From Lysobacter_K sp038248955 (GTDB lineage Bacteria > Pseudomonadota > Gammaproteobacteria > Xanthomonadales > Xanthomonadaceae), in contig JBBRWW010000002.1 of assembly GCA_038248955.1 (NCBI GenBank), positions 1 through 64,000 on the forward strand: 64,000 bases of DNA, written 5' to 3'. The stretch's first letter is position 1. Every line of letters starts with the position of its first letter. The notes beneath the pieces are model-generated. The model had not been told where the DNA came from, did not search any database, and saw nothing but the letters and a program-made list of their open reading frames with translations. A program made the translations under genes and the position numbers. Positions 26,010 through 36,512 of this stretch are shown here, in pieces.

Positions 26010-26037
26010 CTTGAAAGCCGCAACCGGCCCCCCATCT
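26010..26037 (+). promoter_or_regulatory. Sigma-32 heat-shock promoter of groESL
   Basis: CTTGAAA (26010-26016), 13-base spacer, CCCCATCT (26030-26037). This is a near-perfect fit to the sigma-32 consensus (CTTGAAA, 11-16 bases, CCCCATnT). Transcription would start near 26045, giving a leader of about 105 bases before groES. No CIRCE element was seen. Confidence 0.85.
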
Positions 26038-26151
26038 CGTCGCCAGCCCCGGTAACCCCGGGCGTCATCATGCCCGGCCTTGGCACTCGCCAAGCGTGAC
26101 TGCTAAAATTCCGCTTCTTTCCCCCTCCATTCAACCACTTAGAGGTTGCCA

Positions 26152-26439
26152 ATGAACATCAAGCCCCTGTACGACCGCGTTGTCATCAAGCGCATGGAAG
26201 AAGAAAAGATGTCCGCCGGTGGCATCGTCATCCCGGACTCGGCCACCGAAAAGCCGATCAAGGGCGAAGTCATCGCCGTTGGCGATGGCAAGGCGCTCGA
26301 CAACGGCAGCGTGCGCGCGCCGAAGGTCAAGGTCGGCGACAAGGTGTTGTTCGGCAAGTACAGCGGCACCGAAGTGAAGCTCGACGGCGTCGACATCCTC
26401 GTGGTGAAGGAAGACGACATCTTCGCGATCCTCGGCTGA
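26152..26439 (+). CDS. groES: Co-chaperonin GroES
   Basis: 95-residue heptameric lid of the GroEL chaperonin. Seen: MNIKPLYDRVVIKRMEEEKM, the mobile loop SAGGIVIPDSATEKP that contacts GroEL, VIAVGDGKALDNG, KVGDKVLFGKYSGTEVKLDG and the C-terminal VKEDDIFAILG. AGAGG lies 6 bases before the ATG, so the TTG at 26146 is not needed. groEL follows after 108 bases. Expression should rise with heat from the sigma-32 promoter upstream. Confidence 0.98.
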   Translation: MNIKPLYDRVVIKRMEEEKMSAGGIVIPDSATEKPIKGEVIAVGDGKALDNGSVRAPKVKVGDKVLFGKYSGTEVKLDGVDILVVKEDDIFAILG

Positions 26440-26547
26440 TCGCGACGGGGCGGGTCTCGACCCGCTCCACTGCCGCCCCGCGGCACGCGACCCCCGAAAT
26501 TCCGCTCTCCCCCCATTTCATTTTTATCCCCTTATTGGAGTTAACCC

Positions 26548-28191
<1,644 letters not shown>

Positions 28192-28236
28192 TCCCGCCCT
28201 CCCTTGCGGCTTCGTTTAATTGAAGCCAGCCAGATC

Positions 28237-28262
28237 GAAAGGCCCGCGCAAGCGGGCCTTTC
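28237..28262 (+). terminator. Rho-independent terminator of groESL
   Basis: Perfect stem GAAAGGCCCGC / GCGGGCCTTTC with a GCAA tetraloop, followed by CTTTG. It lies 46 bases after the groEL stop. It is symmetrical and could work in both directions. Confidence 0.85.
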
Positions 28263-28399
28263 CTTTGCTGCGCCGCGCTGGGGGGGCGGCGGCCGGTGGG
28301 GACCTGCGCGCTGCGGGAGAATGCCACTGGGTCGGCACGCTCGCGCCCATGTGGCGTAGCGCACCGTCGCCGCGCGAAAATTGAACCGCCGGGTTCTGT

Positions 28400-28428
28400 T
28401 TTGCACTGCAGCGTGCAAACCCGATAAC
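28400..28428 (+). promoter_or_regulatory. Palindrome and possible -10 box of a small transcript
   Basis: Perfect inverted repeat TTTGCAC-N6-GTGCAAA (28400-28419), followed by GATAAC (28423-28428), which could be a -10 element (4 of 6 bases), with TTGCAC at -35 spacing of 16. About 75 bases downstream is a strong terminator with no gene between. This suggests a regulated small RNA; promoter strength is not predictable by eye. Confidence 0.3.
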
Positions 28429-28473
28429 GATTCCTTCACAGTTGGCCCGCAACCCGACGTGGGGGAGGGGAGC

Positions 28474-28510
28474 AAGCCCGCAACCGGTTCGTCCGGGGCG
28501 GGCTTTTTTT
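28474..28510 (+). terminator. Orphan rho-independent terminator between groEL and glnE
   Basis: AAGCCCGC pairs with GCGGGCTT around an inner CCGG/CCGG element, followed by seven T (28504-28510). groESL already has its own terminator 240 bases upstream and no coding sequence lies between, so it may belong to a small RNA. The remaining bases to glnE (28511-28801) hold one more GC-rich hairpin (28756-28779) and no gene. Confidence 0.75.
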
Positions 28511-28801
28511 CGCCTGCTTTCGCTGTTGGCTGGTTGGTGACGGGGGGCAAGGTCCGGAATCGGCGCGCTTCAGCGTTGGATTGGATCGAGGCGCGGGGAA
28601 CAGGCCGGGGCCACGCAACGCGTGCCGGTGGCGCCTCCTGCTGGGCAAGCCCGGCAATGACGACAGCTATGGCGCGGGCCGGGTCAACGCCTCCCGGGCC
28701 GGGAGCTTGTGATGCCGGGCGACTGAGCCGCCAATCCATTGCTGAACGCTGTCGCAGCGGCCGCGTCCGGGCGGCCGCTTTCGTTGGCACGTGCCAGAAT
28801 C

Positions 28802-31747
28802 ATGACGATGGCGAGCCACGACGACGGGATGACATTTGACGCACTGGCGGCTCGTGCACGAGCGCGGGTCCGAGCGGCCTCGACCCTGGATGCGACCGCG
28901 TTTACCGATGCGGTGGACGCCAGGCTGCGGCGGGTCTCGATCGCCAGCGACTTCGCGGTCGACACGCTCGTCCGCCAGCCCGGATTGCTCGGCCGCCTGC
29001 TCGCCGACGACGCGGTCACCGCGCCGCCGCCCGTCCTGGAGGCCGACCATCGCGGCGATTGGCCGATGCTGTTGCGGCGCTACCGCGCGGCGGAATCGAC
29101 CCGCCTGATCTGGCGCGACGTGCTCGGCCTCGACGACGTTGCCGATACCCTCGCCGGCAGTACGCGCCTGGCCGAAACCTGCCTGCAGGTGGCGTTGGCC
29201 GCGCTCGAGGCGGACTTCCACGCCCGCCATGGCCTGGTGCGGAGCCCGGGCGGCGAGGGCGACGGTGGCACGGTGCAGCGGCTGGTGGTGTTCGCCCTTG
29301 GCAAGCTCGGGGGCGGCGAGCTCAACTTCAGTTCCGATGTCGACCTGGTCTACGCCTTCGAGCACGGTGGCCAGTCCGACGGCGCCCGTCCGCTCGATGC
29401 CGAGGCCTATTTCACCCGGCTGGGCCAGCAGCTGGCGAAGCTGCTGGACGAGGTCACCGCCGACGGCTTCTGCCATCGCGTCGACCTGCGCCTTAGACCG
29501 TACGGCAACGCCGGCCGGGTGGCGTGGTCGTTCGCGTCGATGGAGCAGTACTTCCAGCACGAAGGCCGCGACTGGGAGCGCTATGCCTGGCAGAAGGCGC
29601 GGCCGGTTGCGGGGGACATCCAGGCGGGTCTGCGCTTCCTCGACACGCTGCGGCCGTTCGTCTACCGGCGTTACCTGGATTTCGGCGCGCTCGACGGCCT
29701 GCGCGCGATGAAGGCGGCGATCGCGGCCGAGGTCGCGCGCAAGGAATTGGCCGACGACATCAAACGCGGGCCTGGCGGCATCCGCGAGATCGAGTTCCTG
29801 GTGCAGGCGCTGCAGCTGATCCGCGGTGGCCGCGAGCCGGAGCTGCGCGGCGGGCCGTTGCTGCCGGCGCTGCAGTCGCTGGTGGCGGCGCGCCACGTGG
29901 CGGCCGGCGCAGCGGCGTCGCTGACCCAGGCCTACCGGTTCCTGCGGCGACTGGAGAACCGCCTGCAGATGCTGCGCGACGCGCAGACCCATGCCCTGCC
30001 TGCAGGCGATGAGGATCGCCTGCGGATTGCCGCCGGACTGGGCTATCCGGACTGGAGCGCGCTACGCGCCGCGCTCGAAGCGCAGCGCGCGCACGTGACC
30101 GGGGAATTCGACGCGCTGCTCGCCCCGCGGCGCCGCGCCGCTGCACCCGACGCGCTGACCGGCTACTGGCGTGGGCTGCAGCGCAGCGACGGCAACGCGA
30201 CCGGCGAGATCGACGTGCTGGCCGACGCGGGTTTCGTCGAGGCCGGCAACGCCGACGCGATCCTGCGCGACCTTGCCCGCAGTCCCGGCGTCCGCGACCT
30301 GTCCGACAGCGCGCGCGCGCGACTGGACCGGGTGTTGCCGGCCCTGCTGCAGGCCGCGGCGGCGTCGACGCAACCGATGCTCGCCTTGCGGCGCCTGCTG
30401 GCATTGCTGAGCAACATATTGCGTCGCAGCGCCTACCTCGCGTTGCTCGACGAACAGCCGGCGGCGTTGGCGCGGCTGGTCGAAGTGGTCAGCCACAGCG
30501 CGCTGCTGGCCGAGCGCCTGGCGGCCTACCCGTTGTTGCTCGACGAACTGCTGGACGCCCGCGTCGCCGGGCCGCTGCCCGACCGCGAGCACCTGCGGGC
30601 GGCGTGCATCGCCGCCACCGGCAACGTCGGCGATCCGGCGACCGCCACCGTCGATGTCGATGTCGAGGCCACGTTACAGGCGCTCAACGAGGTGCGGCAG
30701 GCCTTGAGCTTCCGCGTCGCGATGGCGGTGCGCGACGCGCGCCAACCGGCCACCGACAGCGCCCGCCAGTTGGCCTGGCTGGCCGACGCGGTGGTCGCGC
30801 GGGTGCTGGCGCTGGCCACCCACGAGGTGCAACAGGCGCACGGACGGGTGCACGGCGCACGCTTCGCGGTGCTCGGCTACGGCAGCCTTGGCGGCGAGGA
30901 GCTCGGTTTCGGATCGGATCTCGACCTGGTGTTCCTGTACGACATCGTGCGTACCAGTGGATCCAATGCCAATGGCTCCAATGGCGACCGCAGCGGTGCC
31001 CCGCAAGCCGTGGCCGGCGACGTGCAGTCCGATGGCGCGCGGCCGCTCGATGCGTCGCGCTGGTTCGCGCGCCTGGCGCAGAAGGTGGTGGCGCTGCTCG
31101 GCGCGGTGACCGCCGCCGGGCGCCTGTACGAGGTCGACGTCCGCCTGCGCCCGGACGGCGCCAAGGGCCTGCTGGTGTCGAGCCTGGCCAGCTTCGCCGA
31201 CTACCAGCGCGAGCGCGCCTGGACCTGGGAGCACCAGGCACTGGTGCGCGCGCGCTGCATCGGCGGCGACGCGGGCCTGTGCGCGGACTACGGACGGGTG
31301 CGCGACCAGGTACTGGCCCGTGCGCGCGATGCCGCCAAGGTGCGTGCCGACGTGGTCGCCATGCGCCTGCGGATGCGCACCGAACTCGACCGCAGCGATG
31401 CGGCAGGCGATCCGGGCGGGCAATTCGACCTCAAGCAGGGTGAGGGCGGGCTGGTCGACCTCGAGTTCCTGCTGCAGGCATCGGTGCTGGTGAACGCCGC
31501 GGCCCATCCGGCGCTGTTGGCGCCGCGCAACACCCCCGGCCTGATCGAGGCCCTGGGCACGGCAGCGGTGTTCAGCGATGTCACCGCCGCCAGCCTGCAG
31601 GCCGCACACGCCACGCTGCTGGCGCGAGGCCTGGAGTGCACGCTCGACCGGCGCCGGCGGCGCGTGCCGCTGGACGCGTCGCTGCAGGCGGCGCGCTTGG
31701 CGATCCGCAGCGCCGCGCGCGCGCAGGGCGTGCCGTTCGACGAATAG
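28802..31747 (+). CDS. glnE: Glutamine synthetase adenylyltransferase / adenylyl-removing enzyme GlnE
   Basis: 981-residue bifunctional enzyme that switches glutamine synthetase off by adenylylation and on by deadenylylation, under PII control. Two nucleotidyltransferase domains are seen, each with its G/S-S-D-x-D metal motif: NFSSDVDLVYAFEHGG (about residue 180, removing activity) and LGFGSDLDLVFLYD (about residue 705, adding activity). RPYGNAGRVAWS and RRLENRLQMLRDAQTH are conserved. A low-complexity insert (SNANGSNGDRSG, about residue 720) follows the second motif. The start is taken at ATG 28802, giving the usual length; the frame is open to 28739. No glnA or glnB is in the window. Confidence 0.95.
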   Translation: MTMASHDDGMTFDALAARARARVRAASTLDATAFTDAVDARLRRVSIASDFAVDTLVRQPGLLGRLLADDAVTAPPPVLEADHRGDWPMLLRRYRAAESTRLIWRDVLGLDDVADTLAGSTRLAETCLQVALAALEADFHARHGLVRSPGGEGDGGTVQRLVVFALGKLGGGELNFSSDVDLVYAFEHGGQSDGARPLDAEAYFTRLGQQLAKLLDEVTADGFCHRVDLRLRPYGNAGRVAWSFASMEQYFQHEGRDWERYAWQKARPVAGDIQAGLRFLDTLRPFVYRRYLDFGALDGLRAMKAAIAAEVARKELADDIKRGPGGIREIEFLVQALQLIRGGREPELRGGPLLPALQSLVAARHVAAGAAASLTQAYRFLRRLENRLQMLRDAQTHALPAGDEDRLRIAAGLGYPDWSALRAALEAQRAHVTGEFDALLAPRRRAAAPDALTGYWRGLQRSDGNATGEIDVLADAGFVEAGNADAILRDLARSPGVRDLSDSARARLDRVLPALLQAAAASTQPMLALRRLLALLSNILRRSAYLALLDEQPAALARLVEVVSHSALLAERLAAYPLLLDELLDARVAGPLPDREHLRAACIAATGNVGDPATATVDVDVEATLQALNEVRQALSFRVAMAVRDARQPATDSARQLAWLADAVVARVLALATHEVQQAHGRVHGARFAVLGYGSLGGEELGFGSDLDLVFLYDIVRTSGSNANGSNGDRSGAPQAVAGDVQSDGARPLDASRWFARLAQKVVALLGAVTAAGRLYEVDVRLRPDGAKGLLVSSLASFADYQRERAWTWEHQALVRARCIGGDAGLCADYGRVRDQVLARARDAAKVRADVVAMRLRMRTELDRSDAAGDPGGQFDLKQGEGGLVDLEFLLQASVLVNAAAHPALLAPRNTPGLIEALGTAAVFSDVTAASLQAAHATLLARGLECTLDRRRRRVPLDASLQAARLAIRSAARAQGVPFDE

Positions 31748-31779
31748 CCGGCGCGGGTGCGTCCCGACTACCCGGGCGG

Positions 31780-32751
31780 CTACAGCCCCAGCCGCGTCCT
31801 CACCTCAGCCGCCACGCGCGCGGTTTCGCGCAGTGCGGTGACCGCGAACGGCAGCATCGCCTCGTCGAACGCCCGCACCCGGCCGCGCGCCAGCAGCGCT
31901 TCCACGAACCGGCGTGGCCGCCCGCCGAGCCGGTCGGCGCCGATCACGAACACCGGCACGTTGGTGGCGCACGCCTCCGACAGCATGTTGACCGAGTCGG
32001 CGGTGCAGACGATGCGGTCGGCCCAGCCCAGCAGGCCGGCATACGGATTCGCGCCGTCGCCGTCGCCGCTCCACAGCAGCCCCGGCAGCCCCGGCAGCCC
32101 GGCCACCAGCGTGCGCAGGCGCGCGATCGCGGCGCGCGGGGTGCGCCGGGAGGTGGTGACCAGCAGGCTGCCGCCATCGCGGCGATGCAGTGCGACCAAG
32201 CCAGCGGCCAGCGCATCGACACTCGCGGCATCGAACGCGGCGTGGGCGCTGGCGCCGCCGACCAGCACCGTCGTCAATGGCCGGGGCAACTGGCCGATCG
32301 TGGCGAAATCGCTGCGCGCACGCGCCAGCCACAGGTCGTCGATTGGGTGCAGGCTGCCGAGCAGTTCGATCACATTGCCCCCGCACATGACGGGCTGCGC
32401 GGGGGCGATCACCAGATCCCAGTGCCGCGTCGCGATGCGCGGGTCGAGGATCTGCACGGTCCTGGCGCCGGCGCCGCGCAGCAGCCGGGTCGCCAGCGCC
32501 GCCTGGCGGCCGCAACCGATCGCCAGCGCCGGCGGACGCTCCAGCGCGTTCGCGAACCCGGTGCCGAACGCGCCCGCCGCCAGTGGCAGCCGGCGCGGCG
32601 CTGCCCAGCGCCACGGCGCGCGCGCCGACAGCGTCCACTCACGCGCGCTCAGGCCCAGCGCGGCGGTCAGCGCCTGCGCCTGGCGGACGTTGCCGGCACG
32701 GCCGTCGCTGAGCGTCCACGCAATCGGTGGAAAATCGGCAGGTCGTTGCAT
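31780..32751 (-). CDS. ELM1-family (GtrOC1-like) protein
   Basis: 323-residue protein of the bacterial ELM1 family (named after a plant mitochondrial fission factor). Seen: the N-terminal IAWTLSDGRAGNVRQAQALT, which is diagnostic, then GCGRQAALATRLLRG, LVGGASAHAAF, SRRTPRAAIARL and the C-terminal ADSVNMLSEACATNVPVFVI. The last block resembles the nucleotide-sugar site of glycosyltransferases, so an envelope or LPS role is plausible. That fits the later gene block at 35-40 kb but is inference. The frame is open to 33099; the Met at 32751 was chosen from the conserved N-terminus. It is convergent with glnE and divergent from a nitroreductase gene. Confidence 0.85.
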   Translation of the reverse strand: MQRPADFPPIAWTLSDGRAGNVRQAQALTAALGLSAREWTLSARAPWRWAAPRRLPLAAGAFGTGFANALERPPALAIGCGRQAALATRLLRGAGARTVQILDPRIATRHWDLVIAPAQPVMCGGNVIELLGSLHPIDDLWLARARSDFATIGQLPRPLTTVLVGGASAHAAFDAASVDALAAGLVALHRRDGGSLLVTTSRRTPRAAIARLRTLVAGLPGLPGLLWSGDGDGANPYAGLLGWADRIVCTADSVNMLSEACATNVPVFVIGADRLGGRPRRFVEALLARGRVRAFDEAMLPFAVTALRETARVAAEVRTRLGL

Positions 32752-32854
32752 CAGTGTAGGCAATCCGTTCCGGAGGCATCGGCTGTTCCGTTCCCGCCAG
32801 ACTCTACACTTGCCGTCCTCGCCGCTACCCGTTCGCGGCTTCACTGGAATCGCC

Positions 32855-33463
32855 ATGACCCCAGCCAGCCCCTCCGCCGTCGCGCTCGCGCCGTCCGCGC
32901 TCGACCAACTGTTCCGCACCGCGCGCACCCACAACGAACTGGGCGGCGACGTCAGTGACGACACCCTGCGGCAGCTGTATGAACTGGCGAAGTGGGGCCC
33001 GACGAGCGCCAACAGCAGCCCGGCGCGCATCGTGTTCGTGAAGTCGGCGCAGGCCAAGGCCAAGCTCGGCCCGGCGCTGGACGAGGGCAACCGCGCCAAG
33101 ACCCTGGCCGCGCCGGTGACCGCGATTGTCGCCTACGACATGGCGTTCTTCGCCAAGATGGCCTACCTGTTCCCGCACGTCGAGGCGACGTCGTGGTTCG
33201 ACAGCAAGCCCGAGGCGGCGCTGGAGACCATCGCGCTGCGCAACAGCAGCCTGCAGGGTGCCTATCTGATCCTGGCCGCGCGCGCGCTGGGTCTCGACAC
33301 CGGGCCGATGTCGGGCTTCGACAACGCCAAGGTCGATGCCGCGTTCTTCGCCGGCACCGATATCCGCTCCAATTTTCTCCTCAACCTCGGCCACGGCGAC
33401 CCGGCCAAGCTGTTCCCGCGTTCGCCGCGGCTGTCGTTCGACGAAGCCGCGCGGATCGCCTGA
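32855..33463 (+). CDS. Nitroreductase family protein, malonic semialdehyde reductase-like
   Basis: 202-residue FMN-dependent nitroreductase-fold enzyme, closest in pattern to RutE/HadB-type malonic semialdehyde reductases. Seen: LDQLFRTARTHNELGGDVSD, ELAKWGPTSANSSPARIVFV with the FMN-phosphate Ser/Asn pair, LGPALDEGNRAKTLAAPVTA, SSLQGAYLILAARALGLDTG, PMSGFDNAKVDAAFF and a final NLGHGDPAKLFPRSPRLSFD. No rut operon genes are nearby, so a role in uracil breakdown is not implied; it may be a general aldehyde or quinone reductase. The open frame is far longer (from 31757) but the Met at 32855 fits the family. A yceI gene follows after 41 bases. Confidence 0.88.
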   Translation: MTPASPSAVALAPSALDQLFRTARTHNELGGDVSDDTLRQLYELAKWGPTSANSSPARIVFVKSAQAKAKLGPALDEGNRAKTLAAPVTAIVAYDMAFFAKMAYLFPHVEATSWFDSKPEAALETIALRNSSLQGAYLILAARALGLDTGPMSGFDNAKVDAAFFAGTDIRSNFLLNLGHGDPAKLFPRSPRLSFDEAARIA

Positions 33464-33504
33464 TCCGCGCTTCGCCTGATCACCCTTTCCAGGACACCCC
33501 GAGC

Positions 33505-34149
33505 ATGTGCCAGCGTTCCCCCCTTCTCCCCCTGGGCCTCGTCCTGGCCCTGGGCACCGCCAGCAGCGCGGCCATCGCGGCGCCCGTCAGCTACCGGATC
33601 GACCCGAACCACACCGACGTGACCGCCAGCTGGAACCACTTCGGCTTCTCCCATCCGATTGCGCACTTTGGCCAGGTGGATGGCGCGATCGTGTATGACG
33701 CGGCCAATGTCGGCCTGTCCTCGGTCGAGGTCACCCTCCCGATGGCGGGCCTGGATTCCCACGTGGCCGCGCTGGACGAGCACCTGCGCAGCGCCGAGAT
33801 CTTCGACGCCGCGAAGTACCCGGTGATCACGTTCAAGAGCAGCAAGGTCGAGGCGGCAGGCGCCGGCAAGCTGCGCGTGTTCGGCGATCTCACCGTGCAC
33901 GGCGTCACCCGCCCGGCGGTGCTCGACACCACCATCAACAAGATCGCCATCCACCCGATCAGCAAGCGCCCTGCCGCCGGTTTCGAAGCGACCACGACGC
34001 TCAAGCGCAGCGATTTCGGCGTCGGCCTGTACGCACCCAACGTCAGCGACGAGGTGACCATCCGCATCACCACCGAAGCGATGGTCCCGAAGGCCGCTGC
34101 GGCAACCGCCGGGAAGGCCACCATCAAGGTGCGGGCCGACCAGGGCTGA
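33505..34149 (+). CDS. YceI family periplasmic protein
   Basis: 214-residue lipocalin-like protein with a signal peptide (residues about 1-25, cleavage near AAIAA-PVSY). Seen: the YceI pattern SYRIDPNHTDVTASWNHFGF, SVEVTLPMAGLDSH, LRSAEIFDAAKYPVITFKSS, VFGDLTVHGVTRPAVLDTTI and RSDFGVGLYAPNVSDEV. YceI barrels bind long isoprenoid chains, but the physiological role is mostly unknown. It is exported and base- or osmotically-induced in E. coli. Here it is sandwiched between a nitroreductase and a pirin gene with short gaps, all on the plus strand, which suggests one transcript. Confidence 0.93.
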   Translation: MCQRSPLLPLGLVLALGTASSAAIAAPVSYRIDPNHTDVTASWNHFGFSHPIAHFGQVDGAIVYDAANVGLSSVEVTLPMAGLDSHVAALDEHLRSAEIFDAAKYPVITFKSSKVEAAGAGKLRVFGDLTVHGVTRPAVLDTTINKIAIHPISKRPAAGFEATTTLKRSDFGVGLYAPNVSDEVTIRITTEAMVPKAAAATAGKATIKVRADQG

Positions 34150-34167
34150 CCAGGAGGTAGCAGCGCG

Positions 34168-34881
34168 ATGATCATCGAACGCCGCTCCGCCGCGCGCGGA
34201 CGGGTCGAGGCCGGCTGGCTCGACAGCCGCCACACGTTTTCGTTTGGCCAGTACTACGATCCGGCGTGGATGGGTTTTGGCGCCTTGCGGGTGATCAACG
34301 AGGACCGCGTCGCCGCTGGCGGGGGCTTTGCACCACACCGCCACGCCAACATGGAGATCCTCAGTTACGTACTGGACGGCGCGCTGTCGCACCGCGACAG
34401 CAGCGGTGGCGGCGGCGTGATCGGCCCCGGCGAGCTGCAATGGATGGGCGCCGGCCACGGCGTCGAGCACAGCGAGTTCAACGCCTCGGCGACCGGGCCG
34501 GTGCACTTCCTGCAGATCTGGCTGCAGCCCGACCGGCTCAATGCCGCGCCCGCGTACGCGCAGCGCGAGGCGACGGGGCGGTCGCTCTCGGGCCGCTGGG
34601 TGCTGCTGGCCTCGCCCGATGGCGCCGATGGCAGCCTGGCCATCCGCCAGCAGGCGCGTGTGTTGGGCGCGCGCCTCGCGGCGGGCGAGACCGTCGAGTT
34701 GCCCCTGGATCCGGCGCGGCGCTATTGGCTGCACGTCGCGCTCGGGGCGGTGTCGGCCGGCGAACGCGAGCTGGCGGCCGGCGACGCCCTGGGGCTCGTC
34801 GACGAAGACGGGTTGCTGCGCCTGGATGGCGCGGGCGAAACCGCCGCCGACGTGCTGCTGTTCGATCTGCCCAGGGACTGA
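34168..34881 (+). CDS. Pirin family protein
   Basis: 237-residue double-cupin protein of the pirin family (like YhhW, which has quercetin 2,3-dioxygenase activity). Seen: the N-terminal SRHTFSFGQYYDPAWMGFGA, the metal ligands in FAPHRHANMEILSYVLDG, LQWMGAGHGVEHSEFNAS, and VHFLQIWLQPDR. The second cupin is degenerate, as usual. The length is normal. It begins 18 bases after yceI, so it is probably in the same transcript. The natural substrate is not known. Confidence 0.92.
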   Translation: MIIERRSAARGRVEAGWLDSRHTFSFGQYYDPAWMGFGALRVINEDRVAAGGGFAPHRHANMEILSYVLDGALSHRDSSGGGGVIGPGELQWMGAGHGVEHSEFNASATGPVHFLQIWLQPDRLNAAPAYAQREATGRSLSGRWVLLASPDGADGSLAIRQQARVLGARLAAGETVELPLDPARRYWLHVALGAVSAGERELAAGDALGLVDEDGLLRLDGAGETAADVLLFDLPRD

Positions 34882-34974
34882 GGCTGCATGCGGGCCGGCG
34901 GCGGCCGTGGCGGTGGTCACCGCTGGTAAACTGCCGGCCTCGCGCACCCTGCCGCGCCCCGCCGCTGGAATACC

Positions 34975-35178
34975 ATGCCTGCCGACACCGCCCATCCCAC
35001 CCAGGCCAATGCGCAGCGGCGCTACAACGTGTCCCGCGCCGACCTGCCGCTGAGCTGCCCGATGCCCTCGATGGCGCTGTGGAATTCGCACCCGCGCGTG
35101 TACCTGCCGATCGAGGCCGAGGGCGAGTGCCAGTGCCCGTACTGCGGCGCGGTGTACGTGCTCGAAGACCGCGGCTGA
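34975..35178 (+). CDS. Small zinc-finger protein (zf-CHCC)
   Basis: 67-residue protein whose C-terminal half carries the CHCC zinc pattern: CPMPSMALWNSHPRVYLPIE, then CQCPYCGAVYVL. It is the bacterial relative of the zinc-binding mitochondrial complex I subunit NDUFS6. The N-terminal half is polar and not conserved. Xanthomonads carry it as a solo gene near LPS or pirin genes. Role unknown. The next gene begins 206 bases on. Confidence 0.85.
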   Translation: MPADTAHPTQANAQRRYNVSRADLPLSCPMPSMALWNSHPRVYLPIEAEGECQCPYCGAVYVLEDRG

Positions 35179-35384
35179 TGGGCCTGATGGTCCGGGTGTC
35201 GCGATAACCAGTCCCGCCATGCCCGCCACGCGTTTGGTCGCCGGACCGGTGCTTGCGCGGCAGGTCCTTCCGGAGGGTCGCGCGGCGTTTTCGCGGCGAC
35301 TGCCGAGGCGCAGGGTTTCGCCATGACGGAGTTCGCTGCGTGGATCGCCGCGTGCGCTCCATCGCGCGCTATCGGAGCGTCGGC

Positions 35385-36512
35385 ATGCGCCCGCTGACTG
35401 TCCTCCAGTTGCTGCCGGCGCTCGAGTCCGGCGGTGTCGAGCGCTCCACGCTGGAGATCGCCGAGGCGCTGGTGCGCGCCGGCCACCGCGCGCTGGTGGT
35501 CTCCGCCGGCGGGCGGCTGGTGGCGCGGCTGCAGGCATCGGGCGCCGAACATGTCGAGCTCGACATCGGTCGCAAATCATTGCTGAGCCTGCGTCACGTG
35601 CGCACGCTGCGCGCGCTGCTGCAACGCGAACAGGTCGACATCGTGCATGCGCGCTCACGGCTGCCGGCGTGGGTCGCGCTGCTGGCATTGCGTGGCCTGC
35701 CCGCCACGGCGCGTCCGCGGTTCGTCACCACCGTGCACGGGCTCAATTCGCCGTCGCGCTACAGCGCGGTGATGACCCGTGGTGAACGGGTGATCTGCGT
35801 TTCGCGAACGGTGCGCGACTACGTGCTGCGACATTACCCGGGCACCGATCCGCGCACGCTGCGGGTGATCACGCGCGGGATCGACCCGGCCGCGTTTCCG
35901 CGTGCGCCCACGCCTGATCACGAGGCGCGCGCCTGGGCGGCGGCCCGGCATCCCGAACTTGCCGGTGATGGCTCGCTGCTGCTGCTGGCCGGCCGCGGCA
36001 CGCGCCTGAAGGGCCATGCCGACGCGCTGACATTGCTGGCGGCATTGCGCGCCGATGGCAGCGACGCGCGGTTGTGGCTGCCGGGGGCGCGTGAGGCCGG
36101 GCGCGAGGGCTACATCGCTGAACTCGAAGCCCAGGCCGATGCCTTGGGCATCGCCGGCGCACTCGCCTTCACGCCGCCCATCGACGCGATCGCCCGCGCC
36201 TATGCCGCCAGCGACCTGGTGCTGCAGCTGTCGCGCAAGCCCGAGGCGTTCGGCCGCACCGTGATCGAGGCGCTGGCAGTGGGCCGGCCGGTGCTGGGAT
36301 GGGCGCACGGCGGGGTCGGCGAGCTGCTTGGCGATTTGCAGGCCGCCGGCGCGGTCGCGCCCTTCGATGGCGCGGCGCTGCTCGCCGCCGCATGTGCGCT
36401 GCTCGCGCGTCCGCCCGCGCCAGCCGTTACGATCCCGCACACCTTGCTTGCGATGCAGGAGGCCACGCTTGCCGTCTATGCCGAACTCGTCGATCACCCC
36501 CGTGCCCGCTGA
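35385..36512 (+). CDS. GT4-family glycosyltransferase
   Basis: 375-residue GT-B-fold enzyme transferring a sugar from a nucleotide donor, probably onto lipopolysaccharide or exopolysaccharide. Seen: VLQLLPALESGGVERSTLEI at the N-terminus, HARSRLPAWVALLAL, TVHGLNSPSRYSAV, VICVSRTVRDYV, RVITRGIDPAAFP, LLLAGRGTRLKGHADAL, and the donor-site E-x7-E motif region KPEAFGRTVIEALAVGRPVL. The chosen Met at 35385 fits the family; the open frame begins at 35253. It overlaps the following membrane protein gene, whose product is O-antigen-ligase-like, so the two are likely made together. Sugar and acceptor cannot be told. Confidence 0.9.
   Translation: MRPLTVLQLLPALESGGVERSTLEIAEALVRAGHRALVVSAGGRLVARLQASGAEHVELDIGRKSLLSLRHVRTLRALLQREQVDIVHARSRLPAWVALLALRGLPATARPRFVTTVHGLNSPSRYSAVMTRGERVICVSRTVRDYVLRHYPGTDPRTLRVITRGIDPAAFPRAPTPDHEARAWAAARHPELAGDGSLLLLAGRGTRLKGHADALTLLAALRADGSDARLWLPGAREAGREGYIAELEAQADALGIAGALAFTPPIDAIARAYAASDLVLQLSRKPEAFGRTVIEALAVGRPVLGWAHGGVGELLGDLQAAGAVAPFDGAALLAAACALLARPPAPAVTIPHTLLAMQEATLAVYAELVDHPRAR

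Noticed and set aside
32082..32102. Repeat of CAGCCCCGG units in the ELM1-family gene
   Set aside because: Only two to three imperfect 9-base units encoding a Leu-Pro-Gly stretch; normal for GC-rich coding DNA.
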